This document shows positions 25,103 through 32,909 of a stretch of 47,011 nt of DNA, piece by piece. Both the position numbers and the translations under genes were made by a program. The DNA comes from Desulfurococcaceae archaeon (GTDB lineage: Archaea > Thermoproteota > Thermoprotei_A > Sulfolobales > Desulfurococcaceae): positions 1-47,011 of the forward strand of contig JAJHQQ010000004.1 in the NCBI GenBank assembly GCA_020833245.1, written 5' to 3'. The notes below the pieces were generated by a model. It was not told the origin of the DNA. It ran no database searches and worked only from the letters and a program-made list of their open reading frames with translations. Within the stretch, counting starts at the first letter, position 1, and each line of letters opens with the position of its first letter.

Positions 25103-25546
25103 TCACCTATAACTCTTCTGCCATCTTCTCCTCGCACTTATTCTCCCCCACTTCTCGGGCTCTGTTCTGCGCGGGTCACCGCTCAGCGCGTACCTATCGT
25201 ATTCTTTAATTAGTTTTTTGAGCTCGTCTCTTATCTCGGAAAAGTACTCGACGATTCCTCTAGCAATAGCTATTCTGCAGGCTTCAGCTTGACTCATGAC
25301 TCCTCCACCTCTCACACTTATTCTTATATCTACTTTACTGGCGAGGTTGCCTACGAGTTTCAATGGCTCAGCTATTTTCTCACGTGCCATTTCAATAGGG
25401 TAGACCTCGAGCGGTGTGTTATTTACCCAGACTCTGCCCTCGCCTGGAGTGATGACTGCTCGTGCAATACTAGTCTTTCTCTTACCAGTGGCAATTACTA
25501 CTTTCTCCCGCACAGCTAAGGCTCCTTCACTCGCACTCGAGGTCAC
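25103..25546 (-). CDS. rps9: 30S ribosomal protein S9
   Basis: ATGKRKTSIARAVITPGEGRV (read as ATGKRKTSIARAV and ITPGEGRVWVN), VRGGGVMSQAEACRIAIARG and the C-terminal RRRWQKSYR are diagnostic of uS9. GTG 25546 has GGTGT 6 nt upstream and overlaps the L13 stop by 4 nt. 147 aa with a short N-terminal extension. Confidence 0.97.
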   Translation of the reverse strand: MTSSASEGALAVREKVVIATGKRKTSIARAVITPGEGRVWVNNTPLEVYPIEMAREKIAEPLKLVGNLASKVDIRISVRGGGVMSQAEACRIAIARGIVEYFSEIRDELKKLIKEYDRYALSGDPRRTEPEKWGRISARRRWQKSYR

Positions 25547-25995
25547 TTAGCAACACCTCTCCAGCCGAGTTCTCGTGAGAGCTCTTCGACGGTTATGTAC
25601 CTACCACGTAGTCTCGTATACATAGCACTGGGGTATTTAGTAAACTCCACGTTGGATAGTTCTGGTGGAATGCCTATAAATACCCGTAGCCTCTTGTACG
25701 CGAGCCTCCCGCGCGGCTTATCCATAGGCAACATACCTCTTACAGCACGCCTGAAAATGCTAACTGGGCTTCGAGGCCGCCTAATACCAGGCTTCTCTGG
25801 GTTTACGTGTGTGCGCACTCTAAAGAGCAACTTGTAGCCCTGAATAACGCGCTGTTTATCTCCGCTCAGTACAGCCTTCTCGACGTTAACAACATACACG
25901 TTATAGCCTTCTAAGAGCTTCTTAGCTACAATACTAGCAAGCCTCCCCAGTATGTGACCAGATGCGTCAATGTAAATAACGCTCTCTTCACTCAT
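25543..25995 (-). CDS. rpl13: 50S ribosomal protein L13
   Basis: YIDASGHILGRLASIVAKKL, split here as YIDASGHILG and RLASIVAKKL, is the N-terminal signature; RAVRGMLPMDKPRGRLAYKRL (RAVRGMLPM, KPRGRLAYKRL) is the central one. 150 aa. Start ATG 25995 is 5 bp after the L18e stop, with GGGGT about 7 nt upstream. Confidence 0.96.
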   Translation of the reverse strand: MSEESVIYIDASGHILGRLASIVAKKLLEGYNVYVVNVEKAVLSGDKQRVIQGYKLLFRVRTHVNPEKPGIRRPRSPVSIFRRAVRGMLPMDKPRGRLAYKRLRVFIGIPPELSNVEFTKYPSAMYTRLRGRYITVEELSRELGWRGVAK

Positions 25996-26000
25996 TCTCT

Positions 26001-26354
26001 CTACCCCATAATCTTCACGTTAGACCCGGTTGGCTTCTCTTCTAGGAGTTTATATAGGCTGATTACTCTGCCACCAGCTCGCGTTATTTTATCAATTGCT
26101 ACTTTCGAGAAGCTAAGTGCGGCTACTGTAACTGGGTGGTCTAGTTCTCCGGCGCCGAGAACCTTCCCCGGTACAACAACGTAGTCGTCGGGCTTAGTGT
26201 ACCTGTTAATTTTGCTCACATTGACCACTCTGCGCCTCCTACTGGGCTTCTCCAGCTCCTCAGCTACGGCGGCCCAGATTGGCGCATTATACTTTCTCGC
26301 GTAAGAGTAGAGGGTCTCTATCAGTTCTCTCAGTGTGAGATTTGTCTTCTTCAC
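26001..26354 (-). CDS. rpl18e: 50S ribosomal protein L18e
   Basis: 117 aa L15/L18e fold. WAAVAEELEKPSRRRRVVNVS and VPGKVLGAGELDHPVTVAALSFS, read in parts, are the family segments. GTG 26354 has GGTGT 6 nt upstream and overlaps the Rpo3 stop by 4 nt. Confidence 0.96.
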   Translation of the reverse strand: MKKTNLTLRELIETLYSYARKYNAPIWAAVAEELEKPSRRRRVVNVSKINRYTKPDDYVVVPGKVLGAGELDHPVTVAALSFSKVAIDKITRAGGRVISLYKLLEEKPTGSNVKIMG

Positions 26355-27187
26355 GCTAAAACACCGAGTTCTCTTAGTTTAGCTTCTAACTCCTCGAGTT
26401 TCTTAATGAGAATATCAGAGGCGGTTAAAAGCGTGTTTTTAGGAGTTAAGGCCCCTGTGAACTCTAAGTTTAATATATAAGAGTTCTCTTTATACGATAC
26501 AGAAACAGCCCTGTTTTCGCAGACACTTTCACAGAGCCTGCAGAAATTGCAGTCTACAACTCTGTTCTCGTCAACAACGACTTTCCCTCCGGAGACCACT
26601 AGAACTCCTCTTGGACAGGCATCAGCGCATTTTAAGCAATTACTGCAGATCTCGTAGTTTATGGATACTTGCGGCGTGTACTTGTGTGCGGCAATTGTAA
26701 CTGGGCTCCACTTAGCGTGGTCTTTTCCGCGGCCTAGCCTCGCAAAGGCCTCGAGCCTAATTCTCTGGCCTTTAATCAGCTTAATTATTGGTATATCGTC
26801 GTAGACTGGCTTAACGTTGGGGTCTGATGGCACGAGGTCTCTGGAGTAGAGCGTTAGCTCCCCCTCTTCGGGCCCCTCAGACATAAGGTCTAATTTCGCG
26901 AAGCAGTCAGCGGAGAACATGTGTTTCTCACCGGCCTCTGCGCACTCCTCGGGGCTCTTGTACCTCAAGTGTGCATCGTCGCTTTTAAGTGGTATTAGGG
27001 CTAGTCTGTGTGCTATGTACTCGTCGTAAAATGCGCTGGAGTTCTCTATGAATATCACGTAGTCTATTGCCATGGTTGGGACTTCTGCTAGAACAGCTCT
27101 CCTAATAGAGTTAAGCACGTGGAGCGGGGTCTCCTCGATGTAGAGTTTTAGGGATAGGGGTGTCTTCTCGAGGACTCTTATCTTCAA
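26351..27187 (-). CDS. rpo3: RNA polymerase subunit Rpo3 (RpoD) with two Fe-S cluster motifs
   Basis: Alpha-like assembly subunit that pairs with Rpo11. RRAVLAEVPTMAIDYV and the C-terminal FTGALTPKNTLLTASDIL are diagnostic. An inserted ferredoxin-like domain carries two complete motifs: Cys 181, 184, 187, 191 (CSNCLKCADACP) and Cys 213, 216, 219, 223 (CNFCRLCESVC). Archaeal Rpo3 proteins vary in cluster number; this one keeps all eight ligands. TTG 27187 follows a GGTGC. It is followed by L18e with a 4-nt overlap. Confidence 0.97.
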   Translation of the reverse strand: MKIRVLEKTPLSLKLYIEETPLHVLNSIRRAVLAEVPTMAIDYVIFIENSSAFYDEYIAHRLALIPLKSDDAHLRYKSPEECAEAGEKHMFSADCFAKLDLMSEGPEEGELTLYSRDLVPSDPNVKPVYDDIPIIKLIKGQRIRLEAFARLGRGKDHAKWSPVTIAAHKYTPQVSINYEICSNCLKCADACPRGVLVVSGGKVVVDENRVVDCNFCRLCESVCENRAVSVSYKENSYILNLEFTGALTPKNTLLTASDILIKKLEELEAKLRELGVLA

Positions 27188-27205
27188 GGAGCACCACGCT
27201 TGAAT

Positions 27206-27607
27206 TTACAGTCTCTTACCTCTCCTGCCTCCAGGCCTCCTAGTGGTGTCGTGGGGTATTGGCGTAACGTCTTCTATTCTCCCAATTATAAACCCTGATC
27301 TCGCTAGTGCTCTAATAGCTGCTTGAGCACCTGGACCGGGAGTCTTGGGCCCGTGCCCGCCTGGAGCCCTGACCTTTATGTGAAGAGCCGAAATGTTCTT
27401 TTCAAAGGCCTCGGACGCTGCTTTAGTGGCTGCCAGCATAGCCGCGTAGGGGCTTGGCTTCTCTCTATCAGCTTTGACCACTCTACCACCACTATAGAAG
27501 CTAACAGTCTCTCCTCCAGATAGGTCTGTTATGTGTACAATTGTGTTATTTGGACTACTGTAAATGTGTGCTACACCCCACTTGAGCTCTCTGAGAGAAA
27601 ACGCCAT
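27206..27607 (-). CDS. rps11: 30S ribosomal protein S11
   Basis: [21 protein letters not shown] (split as [11 protein letters not shown] and [10 protein letters not shown]), [12 protein letters not shown] and the Arg-rich [18 protein letters not shown] tail are diagnostic of uS11. ATG 27607 has GGTGA 7 nt upstream. 133 aa. Confidence 0.97.
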   Translation of the reverse strand: MAFSLRELKWGVAHIYSSPNNTIVHITDLSGGETVSFYSGGRVVKADREKPSPYAAMLAATKAASEAFEKNISALHIKVRAPGGHGPKTPGPGAQAAIRALARSGFIIGRIEDVTPIPHDTTRRPGGRRGKRL

Positions 27608-27626
27608 TGAGACTTCACCTCTACTC

Positions 27627-28142
27627 CTACTCTGCTGTGGTTTTTTCAGCTACTTTTGCTGCGAGGGGGCTGTACGGGTAGTAGGATATGTGCGGCTCCT
27701 CGTCAACTGTTACCAAGTAGCCTGGCGAGCGTATTCTGCGTCCCTTAATAGCTATATGCCCGTGTATAATTAACTGTCTCGCCTCGTAAATTGTGCGGGC
27801 AAGGCCCTTTCTGAAGACTAGTGTTTGTAGCCTTCTCTCGAGTAAGTCCTCTACTCTGAGATCCAGGATGTTGTCGAGTTTAGCTTCCTCTCTCAGTAAT
27901 CCGAGTCTAGTTAGGTTACCTATAAGGGTCTTCTCCTCCTTCTCTCTGATTTCAGGTGGGGCTGCGAGGAGTGTTCTTGCTCTGTGCCTCCAGTACCTCA
28001 CAATACTAGCCGCCTTCCAGAGCTCTCTTTTGTTTCTCAAGCCGTATAGGCCTAGAAGTCTACTCTCCTCTAGTAGAGTCTCTTTTCTCCAAGGGTGACG
28101 TGGAGTAGTCCACGTTCTCCTAGACTTCTTGGGGTCGCCCAT
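27627..28142 (-). CDS. rps4: 30S ribosomal protein S4
   Basis: Archaeal uS4: [21 protein letters not shown] (two parts), [21 protein letters not shown] and the S4 RNA-binding domain [18 protein letters not shown], then [10 protein letters not shown]. 171 aa. Start ATG 28142, 8 bp after the S13 stop. Confidence 0.97.
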   Translation of the reverse strand: MGDPKKSRRTWTTPRHPWRKETLLEESRLLGLYGLRNKRELWKAASIVRYWRHRARTLLAAPPEIREKEEKTLIGNLTRLGLLREEAKLDNILDLRVEDLLERRLQTLVFRKGLARTIYEARQLIIHGHIAIKGRRIRSPGYLVTVDEEPHISYYPYSPLAAKVAEKTTAE

Positions 28143-28150
28143 ATAGACAC

Positions 28151-28621
28151 CTATTTCTTCTCCTGTTGCTGAGCGGTCTTCTTTCTCTTTACGCCGACAG
28201 TTATGCCTGTTCTGCCAGTTGTCCTAGTTCTCTGCCCTCTAACTTTTAATCCAAGTGCATGCCTTATTCCACGCCAGCTCTTAATTCTCTTTTCTCTCTC
28301 AATGTCTTCTTTAACGTAGTAAATCAGCTGCGCTCCGTACAGGTGTATGTCTTCTCCAGTAGTGTAGTCTTTTCTCCTATTGAACATCCACGAGGGTATC
28401 CCGAAGCTAGAGGGCTCCTTCACGAGTTTCTCAATACTCTCTACTTCGCTGTCGGTTAAGTACCCAATTTTCATGTTGGGGTCTAAGTTCAGGACTCTGC
28501 AAATAGCATTAGCGAAGTTGTGTCCTATACCCTTAACCTCGGATAGCCCATATAATAGTGGCAGCTCTCCAGGCACGTCTGTCTCGAGTATTCTTATAAC
28601 ATGTCGAAACGCTCTCTCCAA
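28151..28621 (-). CDS. rps13: 30S ribosomal protein S13
   Basis: uS13: [32 protein letters not shown] (two parts; the helix-two-turn-helix), the basic [18 protein letters not shown] and TGRTG. 156 aa. TTG 28621 is the start. First gene of the alpha-operon-like run S13-S4-S11-Rpo3-L18e-L13-S9-Rpo10-S2, with a BoxA at 28680-28688. Confidence 0.97.
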   Translation of the reverse strand: MERAFRHVIRILETDVPGELPLLYGLSEVKGIGHNFANAICRVLNLDPNMKIGYLTDSEVESIEKLVKEPSSFGIPSWMFNRRKDYTTGEDIHLYGAQLIYYVKEDIEREKRIKSWRGIRHALGLKVRGQRTRTTGRTGITVGVKRKKTAQQQEKK

Positions 28622-28679
28622 GTCTTTTAACCCCCGAGATAAGCACTTCTAACTAACTCATACAATAAGGAATTAAGAG

Positions 28680-28688
28680 CTTTTAAAT
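28680..28688 (-). promoter_or_regulatory. BoxA of the S13 operon
   Basis: ATTTAAAAG on the minus strand; the expected transcript start is about 28658, leaving a leader of about 37 nt before S13. Confidence 0.5.
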
Positions 28689-28734
28689 GCAGAACTATTT
28701 GACAAAGACGCAGACAGCGGGATGTGTACTCGAG

Positions 28735-28830
28735 CGCCGGGGGCGGGATTCGAACCCGCGCACCCCTTACGGGGTACTGGCTCTCCGGGCTTCTCCAGGC
28801 CAGCCCCTTAGGCCGCTCGGGCACCCCGGC
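28735..28830 (-). tRNA. tRNA-Ser (anticodon GGA) with 10-nt intron
   Basis: Acceptor GCCGGGG (28830-28824) pairs with CCCCGGC (28742-28736); discriminator G at 28735. Long variable arm ACCCC GTAA GGGGT and T-arm GCGGG TTCGAAT CCCGC make it class II. The anticodon stem CTGGC/GCCAG encloses a 17-nt loop. Removing AAGCCCGGAG (28792-28783) leaves the standard loop CTGGAGA with anticodon GGA (28796-28794). The pre-tRNA can form CTGG/CCGG with a 3-nt AGA bulge on the 3' side, a relaxed bulge-helix-loop. CCA is not encoded. Confidence 0.92.
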
Positions 28831-28856
28831 TTCAAGTATTATTTTTTGTTTAGGAG

Positions 28857-28865
28857 GGTTAAAAG
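28857..28865 (-). promoter_or_regulatory. BoxA of tRNA-Ser
   Basis: CTTTTAACC on the minus strand, about 30 nt before the tRNA 5' end at 28830. It lies only about 10 bp beyond the S10 stop. Confidence 0.5.
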
Positions 28866-28873
28866 AAGTGCTT

Positions 28874-29173
28874 TTATAAAATTTCTAGTTCTACCCAGAC
28901 TTCGGGTGGGACTCTTACGCGTATTAGTTGCCTCATTACTCTTTCGTCTTCCGCAACGTAGAGTAGCCTCTTGTGTATTCTCATTTCCCACTTCTCGTAT
29001 TTCTTTTTTCCCTCTCCGTGTGGTAGTTTAAGCGTTCTAATTGTGATCTTCTTAGTGGGTAATGGAATTGGCCCGCTCATTTTTACGCCGCTCCTCTTAG
29101 CTATGTCCACTATTTTTGAGACAAAGTCTTCTAGTACTTCCACATCAGTGCTCCACACTTTGATTTTAACCAT
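28874..29173 (-). CDS. rps10: 30S ribosomal protein S10
   Basis: uS10: KIKVWSTDVEVLEDFV, GPIPLPTKKITI and PHGEGKKKYEKWEMRIHKRL (two parts) are diagnostic. The frame opens at ATG 29203, but ATG 29173 (VKIKVWSTD) matches family N-termini; a BoxA-like GTTTTTTAAC near 29234-29244 leaves the longer form possible as a short-leader start. It follows EF1A, as in most archaea. Confidence 0.95.
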   Translation of the reverse strand: MVKIKVWSTDVEVLEDFVSKIVDIAKRSGVKMSGPIPLPTKKITIRTLKLPHGEGKKKYEKWEMRIHKRLLYVAEDERVMRQLIRVRVPPEVWVELEIL

Positions 29174-29276
29174 TCTCTGAAGCGCCACGACTCTACTCCC
29201 CATTTAGGTGGAAGCACAATGTTAATTTCTCACAGTTAAAAAACGCCTATATACTTATTTTAGCTGGGGCTTTCTT

Positions 29277-30593
29277 CTACTTCTTAACTGCTACTTGTGC
29301 CGGCTTGACGTCTATTACTTGTCCTACGCCAATTGTTTTACCCATGTCTCTCATTGCGAATCTTCCGAGACCGGGGAAGTCGGAGTATTTCTCCACTACT
29401 AGTGGCTTAATTGGCTTGAATTTCACTATTGCTATGTCTCCCTGCTTAATGAACTGGGGGTTCTTCTCCAGCTCTTTGCCCGTTCTGGGGTCTAATTTTG
29501 CGACGATCTCCGATATTCTGCACGCAACACTAGCCGTGTGTATGTGAATTACAGGTGTGTATCCTACAGCTATTGCTGTCGGGTGCCACACGACCATTAC
29601 TCTCGCAGTGAACTCGTCTGCGACTACTGGTGGACTGTCTATTGGACCCACTACGTCTCCTCTCTTTATGTCTTTTCTCTCAACGCCTTTGAGGTTAAAT
29701 CCAATGTTGTCTCCGGGCTCGGCTTTCTCGATCTTGACGTGGTGTGTCTCAATGGACTTAACCTCAGCTGTGAGGGCTGGAGGCATTATTGAGACTTTAT
29801 CACCAGACTTTAGAACCCCGCTCTCAACTCTGCCAACAGCGACTGTGCCCACACCTGATATGGAGTACACGTCCTGTATTGGTATTCTAAGTGGCTTGTC
29901 AATGGGCTTAGCGGGTGGTACTAGGTAATCTAAAGCCTCTACTAGAACTGGGCCATTGTACCACGGCATGTTTGGTGAGCGCTCTATGAGATTTTCTCCT
30001 GTCCATGCTGATATGGGGACGAAGGGTACCTTGGAGACGTCGTAGCCAATGCTCTTTAAGAACTTACTAAGTACTTCTACGATCTCCTTATACCTCTTCT
30101 CGCTGTATGGGGGCTCAGTAGCGTCCATTTTATTAATCGCTACTATTAGCTGGTTAATACCCATAGTTCTCGCTAAAATAGCGTGCTCCCTAGTCTGACC
30201 TTCAGCACTCATACCGGCCTCAAATTCACCCTTTCTAGCACTGACTACCAGTATTGCCGCGTCAGCCTGGCTCGCCCCAGTGATCATGTTCTTTACGAAG
30301 TCTCTGTGTCCTGGAGCGTCAATAATCGTGAAGAAGTACTTTTTAGTCTCGAACTTCATGTATGACAGGGATATTGTGAGGCCTCGCTCTCTCTCCTCTT
30401 TAAGCCTGTCAAGTAGCCACGCAAACCTAAAGCTCTCTTTTCCCATTTTCTTAGCTTGCTCTTCTATCTCCTTCATTGTCTTCTCATCGAAGTATCCTAG
30501 ACGGTACAGTATGTGCCCTGTCATCGTGCTCTTGCCGTGATCTACGTGCCCTATCATTATCAGATTTAAGTGGGGCTTCTGCGGGGTACTCAT
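29277..30593 (-). CDS. tef1: Translation elongation factor EF-1 alpha (aEF1A)
   Basis: Delivers aminoacyl-tRNA to the ribosome. GHVDHGKST (G1), GLTISLSYMKF, DAPGHRDFVKNMITGASQAD (G3 and switch II, two parts), NKMD (G4), then two beta-barrel domains ending FAMRDMGKTIGVGQVIDV. The frame opens at TTG/GTG 30605, but ATG 30593 (STPQKPHLN) has GGTGA 5 nt upstream and is preferred. 438 aa. A BoxA at 30636-30643 gives a leader of about 21 nt. Confidence 0.97.
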   Translation of the reverse strand: MSTPQKPHLNLIMIGHVDHGKSTMTGHILYRLGYFDEKTMKEIEEQAKKMGKESFRFAWLLDRLKEERERGLTISLSYMKFETKKYFFTIIDAPGHRDFVKNMITGASQADAAILVVSARKGEFEAGMSAEGQTREHAILARTMGINQLIVAINKMDATEPPYSEKRYKEIVEVLSKFLKSIGYDVSKVPFVPISAWTGENLIERSPNMPWYNGPVLVEALDYLVPPAKPIDKPLRIPIQDVYSISGVGTVAVGRVESGVLKSGDKVSIMPPALTAEVKSIETHHVKIEKAEPGDNIGFNLKGVERKDIKRGDVVGPIDSPPVVADEFTARVMVVWHPTAIAVGYTPVIHIHTASVACRISEIVAKLDPRTGKELEKNPQFIKQGDIAIVKFKPIKPLVVEKYSDFPGLGRFAMRDMGKTIGVGQVIDVKPAQVAVKK

Positions 30594-30635
30594 ATATTTC
30601 ACCAAGCCTCAGTAACACTTGGATTTAGAAGTGGG

Positions 30636-30643
30636 CTTATAAA
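30636..30643 (-). promoter_or_regulatory. BoxA of tef1
   Basis: TTTATAAG on the minus strand; transcript start expected near 30614. Confidence 0.55.
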
Positions 30644-30772
30644 TCTAGCTTACTGAGGTGCTCACGCGGAATTAATCCACGTGGAGGCTATTACAGAACT
30701 ACTGATGGTAAGTTTGAATATCTGTGAATAACTATAAATACTTGGTATCATAGAGTGTATCATAGAGTAATG

Positions 30773-30780
30773 TTTAAATA
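30773..30780 (+). promoter_or_regulatory. BoxA upstream of the structured segment
   Basis: TTTAAATA in an AT-rich run. A start about 26 nt downstream falls near 30803, at the left edge of the GC-rich segment. No protein gene follows on this strand, so the element suggests an RNA gene. Confidence 0.4.
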
Positions 30781-30802
30781 CCTTTACACCCACTATAGTT
30801 TC

Positions 30803-30971
30803 TTGGATGATCCGCACTGCGGTGACATAGAGACTCAGATGGGAGCCCCATGGCGTTGGGCTCGACGGGCACCCATGAAGTGTGGGTGAAGCCGGTGAAC
30901 CCACAAAGAGGTGCAACCCCGCTAACGGAATTACAAGCATTCACAAATACCGTCAAGTACCGTTAGCGGGG
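30803..30971 (+). other. GC-rich structured segment: candidate ncRNA or TnpB/omega-RNA remnant
   Basis: The 446-bp gap between tef1 and S7 (30606-31051) holds no recognisable gene, but this part is much more GC-rich than its flanks and full of pairing: CCGC/GCGG (30812-30822), GAGCCC/GGGCTC (30843-30863), TGTGGGT/ACCCACA (30881-30905, loop with tandem G-A positions), and a perfect 12-bp arm CCCCGCTAACGG (30917-30928) with CCGTTAGCGGGG (30960-30971). One plus frame stays open for 46 codons (30826-30966) with DGSPMALGS and later NPQRGATPLTELQAF, which looks to me like the tail of an IS605-type TnpB; that resemblance is from memory. No TnpB core is present. The other reading is an H/ACA-like or novel sRNA. 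Confidence 0.4.
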
Positions 30972-31051
30972 AAACGCGAGGGATGGGACTGTATAGAGTA
31001 GAGGTTTGTTGAGATACGAGGGCGAGTACAGTACAAAGAGTATTTATTACT

Positions 31052-31648
31052 CTACCTGCTACTGAGAGCTATTCTCTCGATTTCGTCTTTTCTCTGTATA
31101 GCGTAGCTCTTAGCGTCTCCACTCGCAGCTAGTATTATTTCATCTGCAAGCGCCTCTTCAATTGGGATTAGACTATTAAAGGCCCTTAGCCTAGCCCCCT
31201 CAGTTATATGTCTTAGTGCAACATCTATTCTCCTTAGTGGAGAGACGTCTACTGAGACGTGGTATGCTATGCCACCGTACATTATTCTAGTAGTGTCTTC
31301 CCGGGGCGCGCTGTTCTCAATAGCCCTTACTAGTACCTGTAGTGGGTTTTCTCCCGTTCTCAAGTAGATTATGTCGAAGGCTTTCTTGACAATGTTGTAA
31401 GCTAGGTGTTTTTTGCCAGCATTTCTCCCCGGTCTCATGAGCTTGTTTATTAGCCTCTCAACTACTGGGACAACTGCTTTACCAAACTTCTTGTGCTCGT
31501 GTCTACCACTAGTGTGTGGTAAGTAGACCGGCTTAAGGCAGAGATACCTCTTTAAACTAGGGTCTCTCACTTCAACCAGGTCGTAACTCCACTTACCGAA
31601 CAGCTTAATTTCACTTATTTGAATCTCAGCCCCGCCCGTAGAAGACAC
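31052..31648 (-). CDS. rps7: 30S ribosomal protein S7
   Basis: uS7: [43 protein letters not shown] (two parts), [18 protein letters not shown] and [19 protein letters not shown]. 198 aa with GTG 31648; GGTTGA lies 7 nt upstream. Follows S12 after 17 bp; last protein gene before the structured gap. Confidence 0.96.
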   Translation of the reverse strand: MSSTGGAEIQISEIKLFGKWSYDLVEVRDPSLKRYLCLKPVYLPHTSGRHEHKKFGKAVVPVVERLINKLMRPGRNAGKKHLAYNIVKKAFDIIYLRTGENPLQVLVRAIENSAPREDTTRIMYGGIAYHVSVDVSPLRRIDVALRHITEGARLRAFNSLIPIEEALADEIILAASGDAKSYAIQRKDEIERIALSSR

Positions 31649-31665
31649 GGCGTTATCAACCTCGC

Positions 31666-32112
31666 TTATCTCACTGGTTTCTGCTTCTTTCCAAGCCAGA
31701 GTGCTTTAAGTGACACTCCATTAACCATTACAACCTTGTACTTTACACCCGGGATGTCTCCCATAGCGCCTCCTAGTGTGCCGCCTATTTTCTCGATAAT
31801 TACCTCGTCGTGCTCGTCAATGTAATTTATGCCTCCGTCCCACGGAACAAACGCCGTTACTACTTTACCGTTCTTAACGAGCTGTACTCTAACGCACTTT
31901 CTAACAGCTGAGTTTGGTTTACGAGACGCAACCGGCACTTTTTCGAGAACTATTCCCCTAGCCATGGGGGCTCCTTCAAGGGGGTCTAAGAGGAGTCCCT
32001 GTTTCCTGAGCATTCTTCTCTGGTATTCTCTCTGATGCCACCTAAACTTCTTCCTCTTCTCAATGAGCTTCCCCGCAGCGTAGAGTCCACTTGGCCCCTT
32101 CTTACCGGGCAC
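31666..32112 (-). CDS. rps12: 30S ribosomal protein S12
   Basis: uS12 decoding-centre protein: [30 protein letters not shown] (parts [28 protein letters not shown]), [12 protein letters not shown] and [14 protein letters not shown] with the variant GGAMGD here. 148 aa. GTG 32112 has GGTGT 7 nt upstream. Confidence 0.96.
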   Translation of the reverse strand: MPGKKGPSGLYAAGKLIEKRKKFRWHQREYQRRMLRKQGLLLDPLEGAPMARGIVLEKVPVASRKPNSAVRKCVRVQLVKNGKVVTAFVPWDGGINYIDEHDEVIIEKIGGTLGGAMGDIPGVKYKVVMVNGVSLKALWLGKKQKPVR

Positions 32113-32128
32113 TCTGCAGACACCTAGA

Positions 32129-32581
32129 CTACACTATTACTACGGAGTCTATGTCAAAGTGCCTTTTAAGTATTAACCTCGCCCTCTGAACATTTCTCCC
32201 GTTTTTACCAATAGCTACGGCCTTGTCCTTTGGATCCACGGCTACGTAGAGGACTTTTGAGCCATCAGGCCTATTGACGAGTTTAACACCAGTAACTCTC
32301 GCCGGCATTAGCGCGTACTTGACTTGCTCCTCGAGGTTATCACTATAGCCTACTACTTCAACATTCTTGTTTAGCAGGCTCTTCAACTTCCGTATGAGAA
32401 AGCCTCGGGGCCCAATAGCCTTCCCTATGTCTCCGGGGTCTACTAGGAATACTACCCTGTTACTCTCGTTCTCTATTATGCAGTCTCTAACGGTTGTGCC
32501 GGTTAAGTCGCTGAAGAGAGCCATGTACCTGAACTCTTCAGGGGTTATCTTAACGTTAGCTTTGGCTTTGCTCAGAAGCAC
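32129..32581 (-). CDS. nusA: NusA-like KH-domain transcription factor
   Basis: 150 aa archaeal NusA-like protein with two KH domains and no S1 domain: [22 protein letters not shown] (two parts) and [24 protein letters not shown] (two parts) contain the GxxG loops. It probably binds RNA during elongation or termination. The first ordinary start is GTG 32581, directly abutting its GGTGA; CTG 32575 would have the usual 6-nt spacing. It overlaps the L30e end by 26 nt and precedes S12, the conserved order. Confidence 0.9.
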   Translation of the reverse strand: MLLSKAKANVKITPEEFRYMALFSDLTGTTVRDCIIENESNRVVFLVDPGDIGKAIGPRGFLIRKLKSLLNKNVEVVGYSDNLEEQVKYALMPARVTGVKLVNRPDGSKVLYVAVDPKDKAVAIGKNGRNVQRARLILKRHFDIDSVVIV

Positions 32582-32909
32582 TCACCTGTCTAGCTAAGTC
32601 CAGTATATTTGATTGACCAGGGTTTATAATAGCTAATACTGTGACGCTGTGAGGTCTACCAATTATGGTTCCGAGCTCAACGCTTGTTCCATCGAATACT
32701 AGAACTGGAATACTGCTCAGTCTAGCGTAGTACTCTATGTCTCTCCTCAACTCTGGCGGGGAGTTCTTAGCAACAATCACGGCTTTGGCGTTTCCGTGTA
32801 ATACTAGCTCTTTGACTTCACGAGCACCGTACTCAATAACGCCTGTTCTGGCAGCGACCTGTATAGCCCTTATTAACTCCGGCTTTAACGCCACTTTAAC
32901 CCCCTTCAC
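32556..32909 (-). CDS. rpl30e: 50S ribosomal protein L30e
   Basis: 117 aa L7Ae/L30e-fold protein: [22 protein letters not shown] (two parts), [19 protein letters not shown], then [20 protein letters not shown] with the shared kink-turn-fold features. Start GTG 32909 lies 14 nt inside the Rpo1C end. It sits between Rpo1C and NusA-like as in other archaea. Confidence 0.94.
   Translation of the reverse strand: MKGVKVALKPELIRAIQVAARTGVIEYGAREVKELVLHGNAKAVIVAKNSPPELRRDIEYYARLSSIPVLVFDGTSVELGTIIGRPHSVTVLAIINPGQSNILDLARQVSASEQSQS

Noticed and set aside
30662-30956. Minus-strand open frames of 60 to 92 codons in the tef1-S7 gap
   Set aside because: No start with a GGTGN motif, low-complexity protein content, and they run through the structured GC-rich segment.
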